Shown in pieces: positions 10,201-23,900 of a stretch of 64,000 nucleotides of DNA. The translations under genes and the position numbers were made by a program. Origin of the DNA: Cladorhizidae sp. MBARI D1340-BT2 (Eukaryota; Porifera; Demospongiae; Poecilosclerida; Cladorhizidae); contig JAQNBH010000282.1 of NCBI GenBank assembly GCA_028752905.1, positions 62,001-126,000 on the forward strand. Reading direction: 5' to 3'. Every line of letters starts with the position of its first letter. Position 1 is the first letter of the stretch. The notes under the pieces were generated by a model. It was not told the origin of the DNA and made no database searches. It saw only the letters and a program-made list of their open reading frames with translations.

Positions 10201-12753
10201 ACTTGATATGATTCGAATGATAGGTTTCATTATGTGTTCTCTATCTTGATATTTGCCCTAATTTGGTCTATATATATGTTTCTCATTTTCCCCCCAAAAA
10301 TCTTGTTATTTTGCCGTAAAGCTCATAACTTTTCTACACTTTACCCAAAAAAGATAATTTTTATATCACCGGATAGCCCTTCTAATTATCTGTCTTTTGT
10401 ACGTGCCAAAATTTTGAGTACTCTAAGTATTAGCAAGTTATGGTGATTTGAAGTGGTAAGGTTTGCGATCTTTCCTGGCGTTTTCCAGTTGCCAAAGCGG
10501 TGGCCTGCCAGTGAAAAACCACTACATTTATTGATAATCTGTTGACATGTTGCAGATAAGGGCCTTCTCTATCAGTTGACAAAATCTGGGACTTTGGTCT
10601 TGTTAATTAGGACAGTTATGAATTGTACTCTTACTTGATGCTAAACATGTTAGCTTCGTAGATTATCCACACTTCACTGAATAGACTTGATGTATAGCTA
10701 TTAAGATAGGACTCTCTAAGTGCTCTCTCTTGATACCAAACATCCATATATTCTGCACACTTCACTGTAATGGACTTGCAAGATAGGTATCTCTCAGTGT
10801 TCTCTATCTTGAGCTAAACATGTTAGCTTCATAGATTCTCCACACTTCACTGAATAGACTTGATATATAGCTCTAAAGGTAGGCCTCTCTCTGTTCTCTC
10901 TCTTGATACCAAACATCCGTATATTCTGCATACATAGAATCACAAGCTAGGTTTCTCTATGTGTTCTCTATCTTGATGCTAAACAGGTTAGCTTCATAGA
11001 TTCTCCACACTTCACTGTATAAACTTGATATATAGCTATTAAGATAGGTCTCTCCCTGTGCTCTCTGTTGATATCAAACATCCATAATATTCTGCACACT
11101 TCACTGTAATGGACTTGATATGATTCGAATGATAGGTTTCATTATGTGTTCTCTATCTTGATATTTGCCCTAATTTGGTCTATATATATGTTTCTCATTT
11201 TCCCCCCAAAAATCTTGTTATTTTGCCGTAAAGCTCATAACTTTTCTACACTTTACCCAAAAAAGATAATTTTTATATCACCGGATAGCCCTTCTAATTA
11301 TCTGTCTTTTGTACGTGCCAAAATTTTGAGTACTCTAAGTATTAGCAAGTTATGGTGATTTGAAGTGGTAAGGTTTGCGATCTTTCCTGGCGTTTTCCAG
11401 TTGCCAAAGCGGTGGCCTGCCAGTGAAAAACCACTACATTTATTGATAATCTGTTGACATGTTGCAGATAAGGGCCTTCTCTATCAGTTGACAAAATCTG
11501 GGACTTTGGTCTTGTTAATTAGGGCAGTTATGAATTGTACTCTTACTTGATGCTAAACATGTTAGCTTCGTAGATTATCCACACTTCACTGAATAGACTT
11601 GATGTATAGCTATTAAGATAGGACTCTCTAAGTGCTCTCTCTTGATACCAAACATCCATATATTCTGCACACTTCACTGTAATGGACTTGCAAGATAGGT
11701 ATCTCTCAGTGTTCTCTATCTTGAGCTAAACATGTTAGCTTCATAGATTCTCCACACTTCACTGAATAGACTTGATATATAGCTCTAAAGGTAGGCCTCT
11801 CTCTGTTCTCTCTCTTGATACCAAACATCCGTATATTCTGCATACATAGAATCACAAGCTAGGTTTCTCTATGTGTTCTCTATCTTGATGCTAAACAGGT
11901 TAGCTTCATAGATTCTCCACACTTCACTGTATAAACTTGATATATAGCTATTAAGATAGGTCTCTCCCTGTGCTCTCTGTTGATATCAAACATCCATAAT
12001 ATTCTGCACACTTCACTGTAATGGACTTGATATGATTCGAATGATAGGTTTCATTATGTGTTCTCTATCTTGATATTTGCCCTAATTTGGTCTATATATA
12101 TGTTTCTCATTTCCCCCCCAAAAATCTTGTTATTTTGCCGTAAAGCTCATAACTTTTCTACACTTTACCCAAAAAAGATAATTTTTATATCACCGGATAG
12201 CCCTTCTAATTATCTGTCTTTTGTACGTGCCAAAATTTTGAGTACTCTAAGTATTAGCAAGTTATGGTGATTTGAAGTGGTAAGGTTTGCGATCTTTCCT
12301 GGCGTTTTCCAGTTGCCAAAGCGGTGGCCTGCCAGTGAAAAACCACTACATTTATTGATAATCTGTTGACATGTTGCAGATAAGGGCCTTCTCTATCAGT
12401 TGACAAAATCTGGGACTTTGGTCTTGTTAATTAGGGCAGTTATGAATTGTACTCTTACTTGATGCTAAACATGTTAGCTTCGTAGATTATCCACACTTCA
12501 CTGAATAGACTTGATGTATAGCTATTAAGATAGGACTCTCTAAGTGCTCTCTCTTGATACCAAACATCCATATATTCTGCACACTTCACTGTAATGGACT
12601 TGCAAGATAGGTATCTCTCAGTGTTCTCTATCTTGAGCTAAACATGTTAGCTTCATAGATTCTCCACACTTCACTGAATAGACTTGATATATAGCTCTAA
12701 AGGTAGGCCTCTCTCTGTTCTCTCTCTTGATACCAAACATCCGTATATTCTGC
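1825..12753. repeat. 12-monomer higher-order repeat, copy A (10,929 bp)
   Basis: Twelve monomers, nine of 912 bp and three of 907 bp. Position by position they match the next block at every marker I compared: unit length, T/C tract, base at 320, A/T tract form, AAGTGG or AAGCGG, and CAAGATAG or CAAGCTAG. Rare position-specific markers confirm the register. AAAATCTTGAG occurs in the 7th later monomer (C at 8589, recurring at 19518, exactly 10,929 bp on). TTAGGACAG occurs at A10612 and again at A22453, 11,841 bp on, because one monomer was added in between. A private change in this copy is CTACTCTTTA in its first monomer. Confidence 0.93.
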
Positions 12754-15700
12754 ATACATAGAATCACAAGCTAGGTTTCTCTATGTGTTCTCTATCTTGA
12801 TGCTAAACAGGTTAGCTTCATAGATTCTCCACACTTCACTGTATAAACTTGATATATAGCTATTAAGATAGGTCTCTCCCTGTGCTCTCTGTTGATATCA
12901 AACATCCATAATATTCTGCACACTTCACTGTAATGGACTTGATATGATTCGAATGATAGGTTTCATTATGTGTTCTCTATCTTGATATTTGCCCTAATTT
13001 GGTCTATATGTTTCTCATTTTTTCCCCAAAAATCTTGTTATTTTGCCGTAAAGCTCATAACTTTTCTACACTTTACCCAAAAAAGAAATATTTATATCAC
13101 CGGATAGCCCTTCTAATTATCTGTCTTTTGTACGTGCCAAAATTTTGAGTACTCTAAGTATTAGCAAGTTATGGTGATTTGAAGCGGTAAGGTTTGCGAT
13201 CTTTCCTGGCGTTTTCCAGTTGCCAAAGCGGTGGCCTGCCAGTGAAAAACCACTACATTTATTGATAATCTGTTGACATGTTGCAGATAAGGGCCTTCTC
13301 TATCAGTTGACAAAATCTGGGACTTTGGTCTTGTTAATTAGGGCAGTTATGAATTGTACTCTTACTTGATGCTAAACATGTTAGCTTCGTAGATTATCCA
13401 CACTTCACTGAATAGACTTGATGTATAGCTATTAAGATAGGACTCTCTAAGTGCTCTCTCTTGATACCAAACATCCATATATTCTGCACACTTCACTGTA
13501 ATGGACTTGCAAGATAGGTATCTCTCAGTGTTCTCTATCTTGAGCTAAACATGTTAGCTTCATAGATTCTCCACACTTCACTGAATAGACTTGATATATA
13601 GCTCTAAAGGTAGGCCTCTCTCTGTTCTCTCTCTTGATACCAAACATCCGTATATTCTGCATACATAGAATCACAAGCTAGGTTTCTCTATGTGTTCTCT
13701 ATCTTGATGCTAAACAGGTTAGCTTCATAGATTCTCCACACTTCACTGTATAAACTTGATATATAGCTATTAAGATAGGTCTCTCCCTGTGCTCTCTGTT
13801 GATATCAAACATCCATAATATTCTGCACACTTCACTGTAATGGACTTGATATGATTCGAATGATAGGTTTCATTATGTGTTCTCTATCTTGATATTTGCC
13901 CTAATTTGGTCTATATATATGTTTCTCATTTTTCCCCCAAAAATCTTGTTATTTTGCCGTAAAGCTCATAACTTTTCTACACTTTACCCAAAAAAGATAA
14001 TTTTTATATCACCGGATAGCCCTTCTAATTATCTGTCTTTTGTACGTGCCAAAATTTTGAGTACTCTAAGTATTAGCAAGTTATGGTGATTTGAAGTGGT
14101 AAGGTTTGCGATCTTTCCTGGCGTTTTCCAGTTGCCAAAGCGGTGGCCTGCCAGTGAAAAACCACTACATTTATTGATAATCTGTTGACATGTTGCAGAT
14201 AAGGGCCTTCTCTATCAGTTGACAAAATCTGGGACTTTGGTCTTGTTAATTAGGGCAGTTATGAATTGTACTCTTACTTGATGCTAAACATGTTAGCTTC
14301 GTAGATTATCCACACTTCACTGAATAGACTTGATGTATAGCTATTAAGATAGGACTCTCTAAGTGCTCTCTCTTGATACCAAACATCCATATATTCTGCA
14401 CACTTCACTGTAATGGACTTGCAAGATAGGTATCTCTCAGTGTTCTCTATCTTGAGCTAAACATGTTAGCTTCATAGATTCTCCACACTTCACTGAATAG
14501 ACTTGATATATAGCTCTAAAGGTAGGCCTCTCTCTGTTCTCTCTCTTGATACCAAACATCCGTATATTCTGCATACATAGAATCACAAGATAGGTTTCTC
14601 TATGTGTTCTCTATCTTGATGCTAAACAGGTTAGCTTCATAGATTCTCCACACTTCACTGTATAAACTTGATATATAGCTATTAAGATAGGTCTCTCCCT
14701 GTGCTCTCTGTTGATATCAAACATCCATAATATTCTGCACACTTCACTGTAATGGACTTGATATGATTCGAATGATAGGTTTCATTATGTGTTCTCTATC
14801 TTGATATTTGCCCTAATTTGGTCTATATGTTTCTCATTTTTCCCCCAAAAATCTTGTTATTTTGCCGTAAAGCTCATAACTTTTCTACACTTTACCCAAA
14901 AAAGAAATATTTATATCACCGGATAGCCCTTCTAATTATCTGTCTTTTGTACGTGCCAAAATTTTGAGTACTCTAAGTATTAGCAAGTTATGGTGATTTG
15001 AAGTGGTAAGGTTTGCGATCTTTCCTGGCGTTTTCCAGTTGCCAAAGCGGTGGCCTGCCAGTGAAAAACCACTACATTTATTGATAATCTGTTGACATGT
15101 TGCAGATAAGGGCCTTCTCTATCAGTTGACAAAATCTGGGACTTTGGTCTTGTTAATTAGGGCAGTTATGAATTGTACTCTTACTTGATGCTAAACATGT
15201 TAGCTTCGTAGATTATCCACACTTCACTGAATAGACTTGATGTATAGCTATTAAGATAGGACTCTCTAAGTGCTCTCTCTTGATACCAAACATCCATATA
15301 TTCTGCACACTTCACTGTAATGGACTTGCAAGATAGGTATCTCTCAGTGTTCTCTATCTTGAGCTAAACATGTTAGCTTCATAGATTCTCCACACTTCAC
15401 TGAATAGACTTGATATATAGCTCTAAAGGTAGGCCTCTCTCTGTTCTCTCTCTTGATACCAAACATCCGTATATTCTGCATACATAGAATCACAAGATAG
15501 GTTTCTCTATGTGTTCTCTATCTTGATGCTAAACAGGTTAGCTTCATAGATTCTCCACACTTCACTGTATAAACTTGATATATAGCTATTAAGATAGGTC
15601 TCTCCCTGTGCTCTCTGTTGATATCAAACATCCATAATATTCTGCACACTTCACTGTAATGGACTTGATATGATTCGAATGATAGGTTTCATTATGTGTT

Positions 15701-18210
15701 CTCTATCTTGATATTTGCCCTAATTTGGTCTATATATATGTTTCTCATTTTCCCCCCAAAAATCTTGTTATTTTGCCGTAAAGCTCATAACTTTTCTACA
15801 CTTTACCCAAAAAAGATAATTTTTATATCACCGGATAGCCCTTCTAATTATCTGTCTTTTGTACGTGCCAAAATTTTGAGTACTCTAAGTATTAGCAAGT
15901 TATGGTGATTTGAAGTGGTAAGGTTTGCGATCTTTCCTGGCGTTTTCCAGTTGCCAAAGCGGTGGCCTGCCAGTGAAAAACCACTACATTTATTGATAAT
16001 CTGTTGACATGTTGCAGATAAGGGCCTTCTCTATCAGTTGACAAAATCTGGGACTTTGGTCTTGTTAATTAGGGCAGTTATGAATTGTACTCTTACTTGA
16101 TGCTAAACATGTTAGCTTCGTAGATTATCCACACTTCACTGAATAGACTTGATGTATAGCTATTAAGATAGGACTCTCTAAGTGCTCTCTCTTGATACCA
16201 AACATCCATATATTCTGCACACTTCACTGTAATGGACTTGCAAGATAGGTATCTCTCAGTGTTCTCTATCTTGAGCTAAACATGTTAGCTTCATAGATTC
16301 TCCACACTTCACTGAATAGACTTGATATATAGCTCTAAAGGTAGGCCTCTCTCTGTTCTCTCTCTTGATACCAAACATCCGTATATTCTGCATACATAGA
16401 ATCACAAGATAGGTTTCTCTATGTGTTCTCTATCTTGATGCTAAACAGGTTAGCTTCATAGATTCTCCACACTTCACTGTATAAACTTGATATATAGCTA
16501 TTAAGATAGGTCTCTCCCTGTGCTCTCTGTTGATATCAAACATCCATAATATTCTGCACACTTCACTGTAATGGACTTGATATGATTCGAATGATAGGTT
16601 TCATTATGTGTTCTCTATCTTGATATTTGCCCTAATTTGGTCTATATGTTTCTCATTTTTTCCCCAAAAATCTTGTTATTTTGCCGTAAAGCTCATAACT
16701 TTTCTACACTTTACCCAAAAAAGAAATATTTATATCACCGGATAGCCCTTCTAATTATCTGTCTTTTGTACGTGCCAAAATTTTGAGTACTCTAAGTATT
16801 AGCAAGTTATGGTGATTTGAAGCGGTAAGGTTTGCGATCTTTCCTGGCGTTTTCCAGTTGCCAAAGCGGTGGCCTGCCAGTGAAAAACCACTACATTTAT
16901 TGATAATCTGTTGACATGTTGCAGATAAGGGCCTTCTCTATCAGTTGACAAAATCTGGGACTTTGGTCTTGTTAATTAGGGCAGTTATGAATTGTACTCT
17001 TACTTGATGCTAAACATGTTAGCTTCGTAGATTATCCACACTTCACTGAATAGACTTGATGTATAGCTATTAAGATAGGACTCTCTAAGTGCTCTCTCTT
17101 GATACCAAACATCCATATATTCTGCACACTTCACTGTAATGGACTTGCAAGATAGGTATCTCTCAGTGTTCTCTATCTTGAGCTAAACATGTTAGCTTCA
17201 TAGATTCTCCACACTTCACTGAATAGACTTGATATATAGCTCTAAAGGTAGGCCTCTCTCTGTTCTCTCTCTTGATACCAAACATCCGTATATTCTGCAT
17301 ACATAGAATCACAAGCTAGGTTTCTCTATGTGTTCTCTATCTTGATGCTAAACAGGTTAGCTTCATAGATTCTCCACACTTCACTGTATAAACTTGATAT
17401 ATAGCTATTAAGATAGGTCTCTCCCTGTGCTCTCTGTTGATATCAAACATCCATAATATTCTGCACACTTCACTGTAATGGACTTGATATGATTCGAATG
17501 ATAGGTTTCATTATGTGTTCTCTATCTTGATATTTGCCCTAATTTGGTCTATATATATGTTTCTCATTTTTCCCCCAAAAATCTTGTTATTTTGCCGTAA
17601 AGCTCATAACTTTTCTACACTTTACCCAAAAAAGATAATTTTTATATCACCGGATAGCCCTTCTAATTATCTGTCTTTTGTACGTGCCAAAATTTTGAGT
17701 ACTCTAAGTATTAGCAAGTTATGGTGATTTGAAGTGGTAAGGTTTGCGATCTTTCCTGGCGTTTTCCAGTTGCCAAAGCGGTGGCCTGCCAGTGAAAAAC
17801 CACTACATTTATTGATAATCTGTTGACATGTTGCAGATAAGGGCCTTCTCTATCAGTTGACAAAATCTGGGACTTTGGTCTTGTTAATTAGGGCAGTTAT
17901 GAATTGTACTCTTACTTGATGCTAAACATGTTAGCTTCGTAGATTATCCACACTTCACTGAATAGACTTGATGTATAGCTATTAAGATAGGACTCTCTAA
18001 GTGCTCTCTCTTGATACCAAACATCCATATATTCTGCACACTTCACTGTAATGGACTTGCAAGATAGGTATCTCTCAGTGTTCTCTATCTTGAGCTAAAC
18101 ATGTTAGCTTCATAGATTCTCCACACTTCACTGAATAGACTTGATATATAGCTCTAAAGGTAGGCCTCTCTCTGTTCTCTCTCTTGATACCAAACATCCG
18201 TATATTCTGC
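12754..18210. repeat. Nested short-long dimers, three copies, in copy B
   Basis: Same S-L-S-L-S-L order as in copy A, with unit starts 12754, 13661, 14573, 15480, 16392 and 17299. The same alternation of AAGCGG (first and third short unit) and AAGTGG (second) is kept. This shows that the triplet of dimers already existed when the 12-mer was copied. Confidence 0.9.
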
Positions 18211-20034
18211 ATACATAGAATCACAAGATAGGTTTCTCTATGTGTTCTCTATCTTGATGCTAAACAGGTTAGCTTCATAGATTCTCCACACTTCACTGTA
18301 TAAACTTGATATATAGCTATTAAGATAGGTCTCTCCCTGTGCTCTCTGTTGATATCAAACATCCATAATATTCTGCACACTTCACTGTAATGGACTTGAT
18401 ATGATTCGAATGATAGGTTTCATTATGTGTTCTCTATCTTGATATTTGCCCTAATTTGGTCTATATATATGTTTCTCATTTTCCCCCCAAAAATCTTGTT
18501 ATTTTGCCGTAAAGCTCATAACTTTTCTATACTTTACCCAAAAAAGAAATTTTTTATATCACCGGATAGCCCTTCTAATTATCTGTCTTTTGTACGTGCC
18601 AAAATTTTGAGTACTCTAAGTATTAGCAAGTTATGGTGATTTGAAGTGGTAAGGTTTGCGATCTTTCCTGGCGTTTTCCAGTTGCCAAAGCGGTGGCCTG
18701 CCAGTGAAAAACCACTACATTTATTGATAATCTGTTGACATGTTGCAGATAAGGGCCTTCTCTATCAGTTGACAAAATCTGGGACTTTGGTCTTGTTAAT
18801 TAGGGCAGTTATGAATTGTACTCTTACTTGATGCTAAACATGTTAGCTTCGTAGATTATCCACACTTCACTGAATAGACTTGATGTATAGCTATTAAGAT
18901 AGGACTCTCTAAGTGCTCTCTCTTGATACCAAACATCCATATATTCTGCACACTTCACTGTAATGGACTTGCAAGATAGGTATCTCTCAGTGTTCTCTAT
19001 CTTGAGCTAAACATGTTAGCTTCATAGATTCTCCACACTTCACTGAATAGACTTGATATATAGCTCTAAAGGTAGGCCTCTCTCTGTTCTCTCTCTTGAT
19101 ACCAAACATCCGTATATTCTGCATACATAGAATCACAAGCTAGGTTTCTCTATGTGTTCTCTATCTTGATGCTAAACAGGTTAGCTTCATAGATTCTCCA
19201 CACTTCACTGTATAAACTTGATATATAGCTATTAAGATAGGTCTCTCCCTGTGCTCTCTGTTGATATCAAACATCCATAATATTCTGCACACTTCACTGT
19301 AATGGACTTGATATGATTCGAATGATAGGTTTCATTATGTGTTCTCTATCTTGATATTTGCCCTAATTTGGTCTATATATATGTTTCTCATTTTCCCCCC
19401 AAAAATCTTGTTATTTTGCCGTAAAGCTCATAACTTTTCTACACTTTACCCAAAAAAGATAATTTTTATATCACCGGATAGCCCTTCTAATTATCTGTCT
19501 TTTGTACGTGCCAAAATCTTGAGTACTCTAAGTATTAGCAAGTTATGGTGATTTGAAGTGGTAAGGTTTGCGATCTTTCCTGGCGTTTTCCAGTTGCCAA
19601 AGCGGTGGCCTGCCAGTGAAAAACCACTACATTTATTGATAATCTGTTGACATGTTGCAGATAAGGGCCTTCTCTATCAGTTGACAAAATCTGGGACTTT
19701 GGTCTTGTTAATTAGGGCAGTTATGAATTGTACTCTTACTTGATGCTAAACATGTTAGCTTCGTAGATTATCCACACTTCACTGAATAGACTTGATGTAT
19801 AGCTATTAAGATAGGACTCTCTAAGTGCTCTCTCTTGATACCAAACATCCATATATTCTGCACACTTCACTGTAATGGACTTGCAAGATAGGTATCTCTC
19901 AGTGTTCTCTATCTTGAGCTAAACATGTTAGCTTCATAGATTCTCCACACTTCACTGAATAGACTTGATATATAGCTCTAAAGGTAGGCCTCTCTCTGTT
20001 CTCTCTCTTGATACCAAACATCCGTATATTCTGC

Positions 20035-20946
20035 ATACATAGAATCACAAGCTAGGTTTCTCTATGTGTTCTCTATCTTGATGCTAAACAGGTTAGCTTC
20101 ATAGATTCTCCACACTTCACTGTATAAACTTGATATATAGCTATTAAGATAGGTCTCTCCCTGTGCTCTCTGTTGATATCAAACATCCATAATATTCTGC
20201 ACACTTCACTGTAATGGACTTGATATGATTCGAATGATAGGTTTCATTATGTGTTCTCTATCTTGATATTTGCCCTAATTTGGTCTATATATATGTTTCT
20301 CATTTTCCCCCCAAAAATCTTGTTATTTTGCCGTAAAGCTCATAACTTTTCTACACTTTACCCAAAAAAGATAATTTTTATATCACCGGATAGCCCTTCT
20401 AATTATCTGTCTTTTGTACGTGCCAAAATCTTGAGTACTCTAAGTATTAGCAAGTTATGGTGATTTGAAGTGGTAAGGTTTGCGATCTTTCCTGGCGTTT
20501 TCCAGTTGCCAAAGCGGTGGCCTGCCAGTGAAAAACCACTACATTTATTGATAATCTGTTGACATGTTGCAGATAAGGGCCTTCTCTATCAGTTGACAAA
20601 ATCTGGGACTTTGGTCTTGTTAATTAGGGCAGTTATGAATTGTACTCTTACTTGATGCTAAACATGTTAGCTTCGTAGATTATCCACACTTCACTGAATA
20701 GACTTGATGTATAGCTATTAAGATAGGACTCTCTAAGTGCTCTCTCTTGATACCAAACATCCATATATTCTGCACACTTCACTGTAATGGACTTGCAAGA
20801 TAGGTATCTCTCAGTGTTCTCTATCTTGAGCTAAACATGTTAGCTTCATAGATTCTCCACACTTCACTGAATAGACTTGATATATAGCTCTAAAGGTAGG
20901 CCTCTCTCTGTTCTCTCTCTTGATACCAAACATCCGTATATTCTGC
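20035..20946. repeat. Extra monomer in copy B (tandem duplicate of the preceding unit)
   Basis: This unit and the one before it (19123-20034) both carry AAAATCTTGAG (C at 19518 and 20430), T4C6, CAAGCTAG and the GATAATTTTTA form. Copy A has only one such unit (8194-9105). The simplest reading is gain of a single monomer by unequal exchange or replication slippage in copy B, or its loss from copy A. Confidence 0.88.
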
Positions 20947-23900
20947 ATACATAGAATCACAAGCTAGGTTTCTCTATGTGTTCTCTATCTTGATGCTAAA
21001 CAGGTTAGCTTCATAGATTCTCCACACTTCACTGTATAAACTTGATATATAGCTATTAAGATAGGTCTCTCCCTGTGCTCTCTGTTGATATCAAACATCC
21101 ATAATATTCTGCACACTTCACTGTAATGGACTTGATATGATTCGAATGATAGGTTTCATTATGTGTTCTCTATCTTGATATTTGCCCTAATTTGGTCTAT
21201 ATATATGTTTCTCATTTCCCCCCCAAAAATCTTGTTATTTTGCCGTAAAGCTCATAACTTTTCTACACTTTACCCAAAAAAGATAATTTTTATATCACCG
21301 GATAGCCCTTCTAATTATCTGTCTTTTGTACGTGCCAAAATTTTGAGTACTCTAAGTATTAGCAAGTTATGGTGATTTGAAGTGGTAAGGTTTGCGATCT
21401 TTCCTGGCGTTTTCCAGTTGCCAAAGCGGTGGCCTGCCAGTGAAAAACCACTACATTTATTGATAATCTGTTGACATGTTGCAGATAAGGGCCTTCTCTA
21501 TCAGTTGACAAAATCTGGGACTTTGGTCTTGTTAATTAGGGCAGTTATGAATTGTACTCTTACTTGATGCTAAACATGTTAGCTTCGTAGATTATCCACA
21601 CTTCACTGAATAGACTTGATGTATAGCTATTAAGATAGGACTCTCTAAGTGCTCTCTCTTGATACCAAACATCCATATATTCTGCACACTTCACTGTAAT
21701 GGACTTGCAAGATAGGTATCTCTCAGTGTTCTCTATCTTGAGCTAAACATGTTAGCTTCATAGATTCTCCACACTTCACTGAATAGACTTGATATATAGC
21801 TCTAAAGGTAGGCCTCTCTCTGTTCTCTCTCTTGATACCAAACATCCGTATATTCTGCATACATAGAATCACAAGATAGGTTTCTCTATGTGTTCTCTAT
21901 CTTGATGCTAAACAGGTTAGCTTCATAGATTCTCCACACTTCACTGTATAAACTTGATATATAGCTATTAAGATAGGTCTCTCCCTGTGCTCTCTGTTGA
22001 TATCAAACATCCATAATATTCTGCACACTTCACTGTAATGGACTTGATATGATTCGAATGATAGGTTTCATTATGTGTTCTCTATCTTGATATTTGCCCT
22101 AATTTGGTCTATATATATGTTTCTCATTTTCCCCCCAAAAATCTTGTTATTTTGCCGTAAAGCTCATAACTTTTCTACACTTTACCCAAAAAAGATAATT
22201 TTTATATCACCGGATAGCCCTTCTAATTATCTGTCTTTTGTACGTGCCAAAATTTTGAGTACTCTAAGTATTAGCAAGTTATGGTGATTTGAAGTGGTAA
22301 GGTTTGCGATCTTTCCTGGCGTTTTCCAGTTGCCAAAGCGGTGGCCTGCCAGTGAAAAACCACTACATTTATTGATAATCTGTTGACATGTTGCAGATAA
22401 GGGCCTTCTCTATCAGTTGACAAAATCTGGGACTTTGGTCTTGTTAATTAGGACAGTTATGAATTGTACTCTTACTTGATGCTAAACATGTTAGCTTCGT
22501 AGATTATCCACACTTCACTGAATAGACTTGATGTATAGCTATTAAGATAGGACTCTCTAAGTGCTCTCTCTTGATACCAAACATCCATATATTCTGCACA
22601 CTTCACTGTAATGGACTTGCAAGATAGGTATCTCTCAGTGTTCTCTATCTTGAGCTAAACATGTTAGCTTCATAGATTCTCCACACTTCACTGAATAGAC
22701 TTGATATATAGCTCTAAAGGTAGGCCTCTCTCTGTTCTCTCTCTTGATACCAAACATCCGTATATTCTGCATACATAGAATCACAAGCTAGGTTTCTCTA
22801 TGTGTTCTCTATCTTGATGCTAAACAGGTTAGCTTCATAGATTCTCCACACTTCACTGTATAAACTTGATATATAGCTATTAAGATAGGTCTCTCCCTGT
22901 GCTCTCTGTTGATATCAAACATCCATAATATTCTGCACACTTCACTGTAATGGACTTGATATGATTCGAATGATAGGTTTCATTATGTGTTCTCTATCTT
23001 GATATTTGCCCTAATTTGGTCTATATATATGTTTCTCATTTTCCCCCCAAAAATCTTGTTATTTTGCCGTAAAGCTCATAACTTTTCTACACTTTACCCA
23101 AAAAAGATAATTTTTATATCACCGGATAGCCCTTCTAATTATCTGTCTTTTGTACGTGCCAAAATTTTGAGTACTCTAAGTATTAGCAAGTTATGGTGAT
23201 TTGAAGTGGTAAGGTTTGCGATCTTTCCTGGCGTTTTCCAGTTGCCAAAGCGGTGGCCTGCCAGTGAAAAACCACTACATTTATTGATAATCTGTTGACA
23301 TGTTGCAGATAAGGGCCTTCTCTATCAGTTGACAAAATCTGGGACTTTGGTCTTGTTAATTAGGGCAGTTATGAATTGTACTCTTACTTGATGCTAAACA
23401 TGTTAGCTTCGTAGATTATCCACACTTCACTGAATAGACTTGATGTATAGCTATTAAGATAGGACTCTCTAAGTGCTCTCTCTTGATACCAAACATCCAT
23501 ATATTCTGCACACTTCACTGTAATGGACTTGCAAGATAGGTATCTCTCAGTGTTCTCTATCTTGAGCTAAACATGTTAGCTTCATAGATTCTCCACACTT
23601 CACTGAATAGACTTGATATATAGCTCTAAAGGTAGGCCTCTCTCTGTTCTCTCTCTTGATACCAAACATCCGTATATTCTGCATACATAGAATCACAAGC
23701 TAGGTTTCTCTATGTGTTCTCTATCTTGATGCTAAACAGGTTAGCTTCATAGATTCTCCACACTTCACTGTATAAACTTGATATATAGCTATTAAGATAG
23801 GTCTCTCCCTGTGCTCTCTGTTGATATCAAACATCCATAATATTCTGCACACTTCACTGTAATGGACTTGATATGATTCGAATGATAGGTTTCATTATGT

